This document shows, piece after piece, positions 33,800-43,636 of a stretch of 64,000 nucleotides of DNA (position 1 is the first letter of the stretch; every line of letters begins with the position of its first letter). Location of the stretch: assembly GCF_040869045.1 (NCBI RefSeq), contig NC_090320.1, forward strand, positions 238,080,978 to 238,144,977, given 5' to 3'. Origin of the DNA: Eurosta solidaginis (lineage: Eukaryota; Arthropoda; Insecta; Diptera; Tephritidae). The notes under the pieces are model-generated. The model was not told the origin of the DNA. It searched no databases and saw only the letters and a program-made list of their open reading frames with translations. The position numbers and the translations under genes are program-made.

Positions 33800-34200
33800 G
33801 ACGGAACTTGAAGTGTCCATTGTGGGCAGAACCCACTGGGAAACAGGAAATCTTTATAATGACTGACTCAGAGGTTCACGGATGGATAGAAATTCGACCA
33901 CGAATGAACTGGAGCTGGCATCTATGGGCCAAACTTCAAGAAATCGATACCAATGGGATGCTACCCCACCATATTTCAGGCAGAAATCAATGCAATAGAA
34001 GTTTGTGGTAGAGAATTTCTACGGAGAGGCTCGTTCTCGAAAAGCATCTACATTATGTAGGACTGCAATGACTGCATCAGGTACATGAAGTTAATGAACA
34101 TACATATTACCTAGCCAAGCAGGTTTTATGGTCCAGATCCCTTCTGTGAACTCACAAAAGCAAACTAGGGAAACCATAAGTAACTGCGAAACAAAACAAT
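33800..34200 (+). pseudogene. decayed LINE/RNase H remnant in intron 1
   Basis: Words such as VFQAEINAIEVCGREFL (about 33975-34025) and a TDSEVHG stretch (33860) resemble the RNase H of the LINE at 31900-32100. Frames are broken. Weak but consistent order. Confidence 0.45.
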
Positions 34201-34499
34201 TCAGACATGACTGGATTGCCTGTCCGACAGCCCAAACTGTTTATACTTTCGGCAACGAAAGTTTCAGTTAAACTCATTAATTAATTATTTTATATAATGA
34301 GTGTAATAATGCACATGTGTATATACTTACCTGAGAATATGTTTGAATCAACGCTCATATACTATTCGCACTATATGTTGCATGTATGTATATATTCGCC
34401 TCGGTAAGCGCTTACGATTTACTACTGCAACCTAAAATGTACTTGTATGTAGAAATTATCCCGTGCATGCAACAAACGAGAATTTTTCTTTCAACAAAG

Positions 34500-34780
34500 C
34501 GGAAAAATAATTAAAACTATAAAAAAAAAATAAAAAAAGAAAAAAAAAATAAACAATTACTTTTAATTTTCTTTGATTTTTGATTACTTTTGATTTTTTT
34601 GATTTTTTTTCAATAATCGTAAAAAATCGTAATTTTTTTATTATTTTTTTAATCAATTGAAAAGTAATCATTAAAAATAGAAAATAATGGCAAGTAATCA
34701 TTAAATGGCGTTTAAAGAAAATAATCAATGGAACGGCTAATCATTACCATTAGTAATCATTATTTAACAGGTCTGCATAG
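34500..34780. repeat. AT-rich low complexity and AATCATT repeats
   Basis: A/T runs and TTTGATTTTTGATTACTTTTGAT-like words to 34640, then AAGTAATCATTAAA words to 34775, ending AATCATTATTTAACAGGTCTG, a motif also at about 18027. Confidence 0.7.
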
Positions 34781-35608
34781 AATCTATGCCCCTACCAAAT
34801 TTCACAAGGATTGGTAAATTTTTGTTCGCATTTGGCATTAAAAGTATTAAAAGTATTCTAGACGAATTAAATGGGCGGTGCCATGCCCATTATGAAATTT
34901 TCTTTTATTTTTGTATTTTGTTGCACCATACCATTACTGGAGTTGAATGTTGACATAATTTACTTATATACTGTAAAGATATTAAATTTTTTGTTAAAAT
35001 TTGACTTTAAAACAATTTTTTTTAAAAAGCGGGCGTGCTCGTCATCCGCTTTGCTAATTTTTATTTAGCGCACATATAGTAATACAAGTAACGTTCCTGA
35101 AAAATTGTATCACGTTATCTTCAACGACTGCGAAATTAAAGCTTGCAAAACTTTTAAATTACCTTCTTTTAAAAGTGGGCGGTGCCACGCCCATTGCCCA
35201 AAATTTTACTAATTTTCTATTCTCCGTCATAAGGTCAACTCACCTACCAAGTTTCATCACTTTATCCGTATTGGGTAATGAATTATCACACGTGTTCGGT
35301 TTTTCGAAATTTTCGATATCGAAAAAGCGGGCGTGGTTATCGTCCGATTTCGTTCATTTTAAATAGCGATCTGAGATGAGTGCCCAGAAACTTACATACC
35401 AAATTTTATTAAGAAACATCAAAACTTACCCAAGTTATCGTGCTTACGGAGGGACGGACATGGCTAAATGAATTTCTTTTTTCGTCCAGATCATTTTGAT
35501 ATATAGAAGTCTATATCTATCTCGATTAGTTTATGACGGTACGGATTACTGTTATGCGAACAAAATTAATATACTCTGTGAGCTCTGCTCAGCTGAGTAT
35601 AATAAAAA
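34781..35608 (+). mobile_element. DINE/Helentron-like repeat, copy D (5'-truncated)
   Basis: Starts in the body at AATCTATGCCCCTACC, has the GGGCGGTGCCACGCCC and TTTTCGATATCGAAAA blocks, a short GGAC microsatellite and the GCTCAGCTGAGTATAATAAA end. The hairpin end and the 130-bp array are missing. Confidence 0.85.
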
Positions 35609-35807
35609 TTAGCAAAATCAGATAACGAACACGCCCACTTTAAAAAAAAAAAACAAGTAAGGACGGAACTGTCTTCGGCTTTTATGAATGGGGCTGAACA
35701 ATAATCTTATCCCGTTCGTAATCTCCAAATAATCGGATGTATAAGATAAGAAATATGTAGTGAACAGATGTACATAACTAAGCGCTATTTAAGATAAATA
35801 TAAAATA
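35609..35807. repeat. fragments of two DINE-like relatives
   Basis: Directly after copy D comes an inverted scrap of the same family (AAATTAGCAAAATCAGATAAC, ACACGCCCACTTT, A-run to 35652). Then AAACAAGTAAGGACGG at 35653 starts a relative with the same first bases but a different sequence (CTGTCTTCGGC, AATGGGGCTGAACAATAATC). These ends suggest insertion next to earlier copies. Confidence 0.6.
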
Positions 35808-38391
35808 AACAAGTAAGGAAGGCTAAGTTCGGGTGAAACCGAACATTACATACTCAGTTGAGAGCTGTGGAGACAAAGTAAGGGAAAATCACCATGTTGT
35901 AAAAAGAACCTACGGTAACCCTAGAATGTGTTTGTTAATGATAATTTTAAAAGGGAGTGGGCCTAAGTTCTATAGGTGGATGCCTTTTCGAAATATCGCC
36001 GTAAAGGTGGGCCAGGGGTGACTCTAGAGTTTTTGTGTACGATATGGGTATCAAATGAAAGGTGTTAATGAGTATTTTAAAAGGGTGTGGGCTTAGTTCT
36101 ATAGGTGGACGCCTTTTCGAGATATCGCCATAAAGGTGGACCAGGGGTGACTCTAGAATTTGTTTGTACGATATGGGTATCAAATGAAAGGTGTTAATGA
36201 GTATTTTAAAAGGGCGCGGGCCTTAGTTCTATAGGTGGACGCCCTTTCGAGATATCGACATAAAGGTGGACCAGGGGTGACTCTAGAATTTGTTTATACG
36301 ATATGGGTATCAAATGAAAGGTGTTAATAAGTGTTTTAAAGGGAGTGGGCCTTAGTTCTATGGGTGGACGCCTTTTCGGGATATCGCCATAAACGTGGAC
36401 CAGGGGTGACTCTAGAATGCGTTTGTACAATATGGGTATCCAATGAAAGGTGCTAATGAGTATTTTAAAAGGGCGTGGGCCTTAGTTCTATAGGTGGACG
36501 CCTTTTCGAGATATCGCCATAAAGGTGGACCAGGGGTGACTCTAGAATTTGTTTGAACGATATGGGTATCAAATGAAAGGTGTTGATGAGTATTTTAAAA
36601 CGGCGTGGGCCTTAGTTCTATATGTGGACGCCTTTTCGAGATATCGCCATAAACGTGGACCAGGGGTGACCCCAGAATGCGTTTGTACAATATGGGTATC
36701 AAACGAAAGGTGCTAATAAGTATTTTAAAAGGGAGTGGGCCTTAGTTAGGTGGATGCCTTTTCGAGATATCGCCATGAAGGTGGGCCAGGGGTGACTCTA
36801 GAATTTTTTTGTACGATATGGGTATCAAATGAAAGGTGTTAATGAGTACTTTAAAAAGGCGTGGGCCTTAGTTCTATAGGTGGACGCCTTTTCGAGATAT
36901 CGCCATAAACGTGGACCAGGGGTGACTCTAGAATGTGTTTGTACGATATGGGTATCAAATTAAAGGTATTAAGGAGGGTTTTAAAAGGGAGTGGCGCTTA
37001 GTTGTATATGTGAAGGCGTTTTCGAGATATCTGCCAAAATGTGGACCAAGGTGATCCAGAACATCATCTGTCGGGTACCGCTAATTTATTTATATATGTA
37101 ATACCACGTACAGTATTCCTTCCAAGATTCCAAGGGCTTTTGATTTCGACCTGCGAAACTTTTTCATTTTCTTCTACTTAATATGGTAGGTGTCACACCC
37201 ATTTTACCAAGTTGTTTTCTAAAGTTATATTTTGCGTCAATAGACAATACAATTACCATGTTTCATCCCTTTTTTCGTATTTGGTATATAATTACGGCAT
37301 TTTTTTCATTTTTCGTAATTTTCGATATCGAAAAAGTGGGCGTGGTCATAGTCGGATTTCGGCCATTTTTTACACCAATACAAAGTGAGTTCAGATAAGT
37401 ACCTGAACTGAGTTTAGTAAAGATATATCGTTTTTGCGCAAGTTATCGTGTTAACGGCCGAGCGGAAGGACAGACGGTGGACTGTGTATAAAAACTGGGC
37501 GTGGCTTCAACCGATTTCGCCCTTTTTCACAGAAAACAGTTATCGTCCTAGAAGCTAAGCCTCTACCAAATTTCACAAGGATTGGTTAATTTTTGTTCGA
37601 CTTATGGCATTAAAAGCATCCTAGACAAATTAAATGAAAAAGGGCGGAGCCACGCCCATTTTGAAATTTTCTTTTATTTTTGTATTTTGTTGCACCATAT
37701 CATTACTGGAGTTGAATGTTGGCATAATTTACTTATATGCTGTAAAGATATTAACTTTTCTTTTAAAATTTGAATTAAAAAAATTTTTTTTTAAAAAGTG
37801 GGCTTCGTCGTTCTCCGATTTTGCTAATTTTTATTAAGCAGACATATAGAAATACAAGTAACGTTCCTGCCAAATTTCATCATGATATCTTCAACGACTG
37901 CCAAATTACAGCTTGCAAAACTTCTAAATTACCTTCATTTAAAAGTGGGCGGCGCCACGCCCATTGTTCAAAATTTTACTAGTTTTCTATTCTGCGTCAT
38001 AAGCTCAACTCACCCACCAAGTTTCATCGCTTAATGCGTATTTGGTAATGAATTATCGCACTTTTTCGATTTTTCGAAATTTTCGATATCGAAAAAGTGG
38101 GCGTGGTTATTGTCCGATATCGTTCATTTTAAATAGCGATCTGAGATGAGTTCCCAGGAACCTACATACCAAATTTCATCAAGATACCTCAAAATTTACT
38201 CAAGTTATCGTGTTAACGGACAGACGGACGGACGGACGGTCGGACATGGCTCAATCGAATTTTTTTTCGATACTGATGATTTTGATATATGGAAGTCTAT
38301 ATCTATCTCGATTCCTTTATACCTGTACAACCAACCGTTATGCAATCAAAGTTAATATACTCTGTGAGCTCTGCTCAACTGAGTATAAAAA
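35808..38391 (+). mobile_element. DINE/Helentron-like repeat, copy E (full length, intron 1)
   Basis: AACAAGTAAGGAAGGCTAAG with hairpin GTTCGGGTGAAACCGAAC and CTCAGTTGAG at the left. An eight-unit 130-bp array (35935-36980) follows, then the body with repeated GGGCGTGG and TTTTCGATATCGAAAA, a (GGAC)n microsatellite at 38215-38245 and a GCTCAACTGAGTATAAAA end. Opposite orientation to copies A and F. No coding capacity; short frames with repeated PPIELRP-like words are products of the array. Confidence 0.85.
35935..36980. repeat. 130-bp tandem repeat inside copy E
   Basis: CCAGGGGTGACTCTAG recurs at about 36012, 36141, 36271, 36400, 36530, 36660 (variant), 36786 and 36916, spaced 126-130 bp. 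Confidence 0.95.
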
Positions 38392-40419
38392 TAGGTAGGT
38401 ACTTTGTGTGAGGATGCACAGTTCCAGGTTTTTTGTGGTCTGCATGTAAAAACTATGACTACGAATCACGTATTTTAACAATATATGACGTAAACGTAAC
38501 TATTTGATGAAATTTGTTGAAATTTGAAGCTGTTTGTTTGGGCACTTATAATTTTTGAACCACAACATGGAATGCCATGAAATTTTGTATAAAGATTCTA
38601 GGCGTTCCTGAAAGTTTTGTGTTTTGTGATGGAACTTGAAACTAAATTTTTTCACGGGCAGAGTATTTTATAAATTTAAAAGTTGGGATGTGGCTATCTG
38701 GATGTTTCGATTTCAAGAAGATCAGATGTTGCCTTTGTGGCCGAATCAAACCAGAGCGGCTTAACTAATTTCTATGAAAATTGGCTCCAGTAGGATCTAT
38801 TGGGCATACGTTTTTTTTAGAGGCGAGACTTTGGTGAAATTGTCCTGAAACAACGGTCCTGAGAGAACCACTTAAAAATTACTATTGCCGTAAGCTTCAG
38901 ACCACCATTGGCAAACGATATCGCCAACGCAGATAGCGTTCATTAAGCGTCTCGTTCGCAGAATGAGGCGGTTAGTTTTCCGTTTTTCCGAATTTGTAAT
39001 GATAATCTAACTCTATTGGAAGAGAAGCTCGGCCTCTGCGGAGGTCATTGCGCCTTGAACTAATCTAGTTCTATGTTGGTTGAGAAAAACAGCCTAAGTA
39101 ATTGAAAAGAACTCTATTTTGTTGTGTGTGTGTCAGTTTCTTTAAAAATCAATTTAATTAAGGAATAATAACCAATTTAAAAATAAACTTAAACATTTTT
39201 GATTCTTAACAGAGGCAAAGCTTTTAAAGTTTTCGGAGTAATACTCCGAACTTCAACGTTTCAACTCTGATACAATTAAGCGCTGTCACGGTTGCCATAT
39301 CATGTTTTCATTTGGTACCAAAGTTCAATGAAAAAAGTACCACATCTCAAAAAATAGCACCAAATTTTAATTTTATTTTATTGGTATACAAACAATTTGG
39401 CAAATTACTAGAGTGTCGTATTTTTATAAAAGCCAAAACTGTTAGGATAAACACAAACAAAAATAAAGTGTACCTTTAGTTATTACATTTTCACATTTCT
39501 AGGATAAGTCTACATATGTCATTCACCAACCAAACGTTGGGAACCTAGTTTTGATTGATTGCAATGAAATAAAATGTATAGAGCAGTTAGGTTTTAGTAA
39601 GGAACGGTTTAAAAATTTGCGTTGTGGCAAAATCAGTAAATCGTGAATGAAACTAAGCAATTGTGTTAATGCTATTTTTAAGGATGTTTACTTTTTTCCT
39701 AACAGTTTAAACTTCATACCATAGCCTAGATTCAGTATGTGTGAGTTTTGAACTCAGACTAAAAATCAAGCGTCTTAAAAGTTTTAACTGTGTAATAACT
39801 GAACCGGATTACATGTAGTTGGGTAAAAGAAACTAGTTAACAGTGTTGTGATTGTAGTTTAAGGGGTTTTGCAAGCACCTACGGAAATAATTTTACAAAA
39901 AACACTTCTTCCGAAATAAAATTTGTTTTGCATTTGCTTCAAACGCTGAATATAAAAATAAATTTTTTAATCGCAATTCGTTGCACATTTATAAAGCTAT
40001 CACTTTCAAAAAGTATTTCTGCCTTACTTCCAGTTAAAATATTTCTTGGCGCAAGTCCTAAGTTTTCAAGTATCTTAAGTGGCTTTACACCACAATAGTT
40101 CTGGAATTCCTTGAACTCACTGAACTGCTTTGAACAGCATGAGAAAGACTTGAATATCGCCGTTCCAAACGAAGAGTAACGATTTCAAAATTTTTGCATA
40201 GAATTTTTTTGTAAAAAATTTGAAAAGTATTACTGTTCGTTTTGAACAAATTAGTTTAATCCTTTTACTCAGTTTTCAGTTCGTTGTCATATTTTTAGAG
40301 ACATATGTGTATTTGAGATACATTTTTTTTGCTCAACTAGTCACAAAAATATATCACGAAGTGTTTGATGACAGATCGAAATATCTAACCACTGATAAGT
40401 CTGTTGTTTCATTAAAAAT
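38392..40419. other. intron 1 DNA without recognised features
   Basis: AT-rich. No frame over 80 codons with family likeness and no repeat seen elsewhere in the window. Confidence 0.4.
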
Positions 40420-40433
40420 TAATGACAATGTGT

Positions 40434-40953
40434 ACTTAGGCTCTTTTGACCATTAGCGTTTGGTGCAAATAAAAACAAACTTATTTCACCATTCCAACCC
40501 GACGTTTCGCTAGTCTCTCTAGCTTTTTCAAGGGCGATCTGTGTATTTTAATAACAAAAAGCAATACGTTAATATAAAAACAGAAAAGGGATAAGTGCGT
40601 AACATTTCAATATTAGTAATCACAGTAGTACATACAAACAAATATCACAAAACAAGAGGCAACAATTTTTTTTTTTGTGATATTTGTTTGTATGTACTAC
40701 TGTGATTACTAATATTGAAATGTTACGCACTTATGCCTTTTCTGTTTTTATATTAATGTATTGCTTTTTGTTATTAAAATACACAGATCGCCCTTGAAAA
40801 AGCTAGAGAGACTAGCGAAACGTCGGGTTGGAATGGTGAAATAAGTTTGTTTTTATTTGCACCAAACGCTAATGGTCAAAAGAGCCTAAGTAAGCATTAG
40901 TAAATGTTATAAATAAATTGACCGGAAAATCACAAAATTAAAAAAAAAAAAAA
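40434..40953 (+). mobile_element. Penelope-like hairpin insertion with 14-bp target duplication
   Basis: A near-perfect inverted repeat of about 219 bp per arm (40434-40652 and 40674-40892) with a loop of about 20 nt is followed by a 3' tail ending in 13-14 A. TAATGACAATGTGT flanks the whole insertion at 40420-40433 and 40954-40967, showing retroposition. Each arm contains GCTAGAGAGACTAGCGAAAC followed by GTCGG, which looks like stem II and the GAAAC...GTC side of a hammerhead ribozyme, as found in Penelope-like element termini. No polymerase is present. The Penelope assignment is inference. Confidence 0.75.
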
Positions 40954-40967
40954 TAATGACAATGTGT

Positions 40968-41609
40968 TTGCCCGAACATTCAACACTTCTCTTTTTAATG
41001 CCTCGCCTAAATTATCTCCCAAGTGAAATGTCATTGGTTTGCTACATTTTATTGACAGAGCAATTTTCGTGGTAAGAATTCAATTGAAGTGAATTGAAAA
41101 ATAAATTTGTGGCAAATTTTATGAGCAGTATTTTGAATTTTTCTTTCATTTCTTTTTTGAAAAAAAAAAAAAAAAAATTAAAGTACAAAACTCGTGCCAA
41201 AAAAGGACCAGAAAAAGCGACCAGCAGACCAAATGGGGTTGGTAGGGATCATTTTTGGTCGAAATGCTCTGAAGTGGCAACCGTGAGCACTGTTAACATA
41301 CCATTCATATAACAGTTTGACGGTCAGTGTACTTGCTTCCTTGTTGTATAAACTGTTATTAGCAGAAAGCATTTCAACTTTTGCTGCGGCATCTATCGAC
41401 GCATTTGCGCATAAAGCTGCTAAATAAAACTTTCTTACATAGTTCTGTAGCCACAGCCGATACATAACAGCCAAAGTCATTACGTGATTACTCTGCAAAA
41501 GTCAAAAGGTCTTGTTCAGAAAGTTAATAATGCAAAAACAAAAAAATGTGTTTTCTGTATAAAATAAATATCTTAAAGGGTTTAACATTTTTTTCTTCTT
41601 GTATTTCAG
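40968..41609. other. end of intron 1
   Basis: No recognised element. A 17-base A run at 41160-41176 and a good pyrimidine tract, TTTTTTTCTTCTTGTATTTCAG, ending at 41609 (only 20 bases of it adjoin the exon). Confidence 0.45.
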
Positions 41610-41652
41610 GTGCAGTGATGAAGACTCCTCTGCAAATGAGACGCCTGTTTTC
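41610..41652 (+). CDS. host gene, 43-nt micro-exon (CSDEDSSANETPVF)
   Basis: Bounded by a strong acceptor (TTCTTGTATTTCAG) and a perfect donor (GTAAGT at 41653). The first base completes the AGG codon begun in the previous exon. The remaining 42 bases encode CSDEDSSANETPVF, an acidic Ser-rich stretch, and end on a codon boundary, matching the phase of the 57650 exon, whose first codon is complete. Of the three frames, frame 0 hits TGA at once and the third gives a frame that closes in the next exon, so only one reading works. The SDEDSS run is a plausible casein kinase 2 target. Function not recognised. Confidence 0.7.
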
Positions 41653-43632
41653 GTAAGTAATCTTTGCATGCAAACCGTTGTAGCGCGTAGAGCAACCGAT
41701 TCCAATTTAAAAACTATCGGCATACGCCAGAAAATTTTCTTAATGTAACCCTTCCTATGCACGCCTACCACAGGGTCCAAGAAAAACATCAAAATATTTT
41801 GAAACAAGGTTTTTTTATTAGGAAAAACAATGTCTAAAAGGAAATCGATAGTGGTTTGGCAAACACTCATCGCGAATTTCTCACATAAAAAGCTTCTCAG
41901 TGAAAATTCATCTGCCGTTCGGAGACGCTTTATATCGGAGTATATTACGCTTTATATCGGAGTATATTATTGCTGTCGACATCACAGCCAGAGGCAGGAA
42001 TGATGTGCGTGATTTTTGTTCGTGGTGAATTGCCTACGCAGCCCAAAGTAGTACTTGTTGGCAAGAGTTCTTCTCTGGTTGAGTTCTAAGCTGAAATTGC
42101 TTTCATTAATTCCACGATAGATGAAGTTATACACAGCTTCGAGTGTCAGCGGTGACGTTTTTTACCAAGCACTTCGTCTTATCCTTATTACACTTTAGTA
42201 TTCTTTAATAAAATGTAGTGCGTTTGAGAATTTCTTCACTCTCCCCCCCACACGGACCTTCCAAGAAAACTTGCTCTCTATAATGATCTTTAGACACTTT
42301 GTTTTGTGTTGCTCTTGCTAGCGTAAAAAATATACAAAGCGCGATATACCTACCTTCGAAGAGATTTAGGACGACGTTTTTCGGCTGTTACTAAGAGCTA
42401 CCACGCCTGCTGGCCCTTATACCATATGCCAGTACAGAAGCTATAGGACTGCGACTTCGAACTCATACTTTCGTCGACGTCACTTTCCTAGAAGCCCTAG
42501 GTGTAGCTCTGAAGACTTTTTGTCGCGCTATGCTGCCGAGCTACAGCAAAGAAACACCTTGGAACGTTAGGGAGTAACTATTCGGCCAGGAATGTCTCCC
42601 TTGAAATCATAATCAGTCTAATTGGATATTATTGCGTAACTCATGGGTGAAAATCGTATAATACTTGGTGCATCTACACAATTTAAACTTTACAAGGACC
42701 GTGGATAAATTTTTTAAAATGTAGACCAAAATTTGCAGACGTTTGTGTTCGAAACATTGACTTCAATAGTCTTCGTGTCCGACCTTATGATTTAAGAGCT
42801 CACTATGGATGACCGCCTTCAGTTTTCAGACTAGTTCGACTATATCCTACGTTAGGGTAGTAGAACACCCGGTTATTTGTTCGACTGTCTTGAGAAAGAT
42901 TTTGCTCCACCACATCGAGTGTTCTTGCGAAGGCCAAAGTCTAACCTGGTTAAAATATGTGCCTACGTATTCACATTTGCAACAGGAGCCGTTAGGTGTA
43001 GGTGATATTTAAACACGGTTAATATGCTATATCCATTGTGATTCACTCCAAGGGATTAGTTGCGGATAGGGCCGCCAACTTTAGGAAATGCTGAACCGGG
43101 AGACTTGTGTGTTGAATGATGGAATGTGAAAATCAAAACTCAAATTTAAGCTAATTTATAGTTAAACAAATAAAGTGATTTTTCAAACCCTTCCCATACG
43201 TGCATATACCTTCGACTTAGGTATGAGCTGAGAATCATTTCAAAAGAGTATTTAAGACCCTGGAACCTACCAAAGGATTTTGCACCACTGATTTCGCTTA
43301 TTCTCTAAGCCAATCGGGATATAGAAATTTTGAAAAAATTGGCACCTTTTTCGGGTAACTTGCTTTTTTAACAACTTGAGGACAATTGAATTTGTAAACA
43401 TGTTCGACTTGGGTCATTTTATTTAAATTCATTGTTCTTTATTAATGTTTTGAAAAAAATGATGCAAAGTGAACATTTAAATTTATTATATAACTTTTCT
43501 TTTAGTGTTTTGTTTTAATAACTTGGTGAATTCGGTGATGCAAAATCCGTGTTAAGCTGGCATTGAAAACGTCTGTTTTCTCAAATAACTTTTGAACGGT
43601 TAGACAGTGTTAAATTCCGCAATTGTATTCTC
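41653..43632. other. start of intron 2; SINE scraps and a 22-bp tandem duplication
   Basis: AAAAAGCTTCTCAGTGAAAA and CATCTGCCGTTCGGAG (41889-41926) match the SINE body in + orientation. ACGCTTTATATCGGAG plus TATATT is repeated back to back at 41925-41946 and 41947-41968. CCTTCGAAGAGATTTAGG near 42353 may be another SINE scrap. No gene. Confidence 0.45.
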
Positions 43633-43636
43633 TTAA

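Noticed and set aside
35947..36430. Repeated PPIELRPTPFKTLINTF-like minus-strand frames
   Set aside because: They are translations of the 130-bp array (130 is not a multiple of 3, so frames vary) and are not conserved as protein.
42339..42480. A fourth SINE copy
   Set aside because: Only two short blocks resemble the SINE and order is uncertain; mentioned as scraps only.
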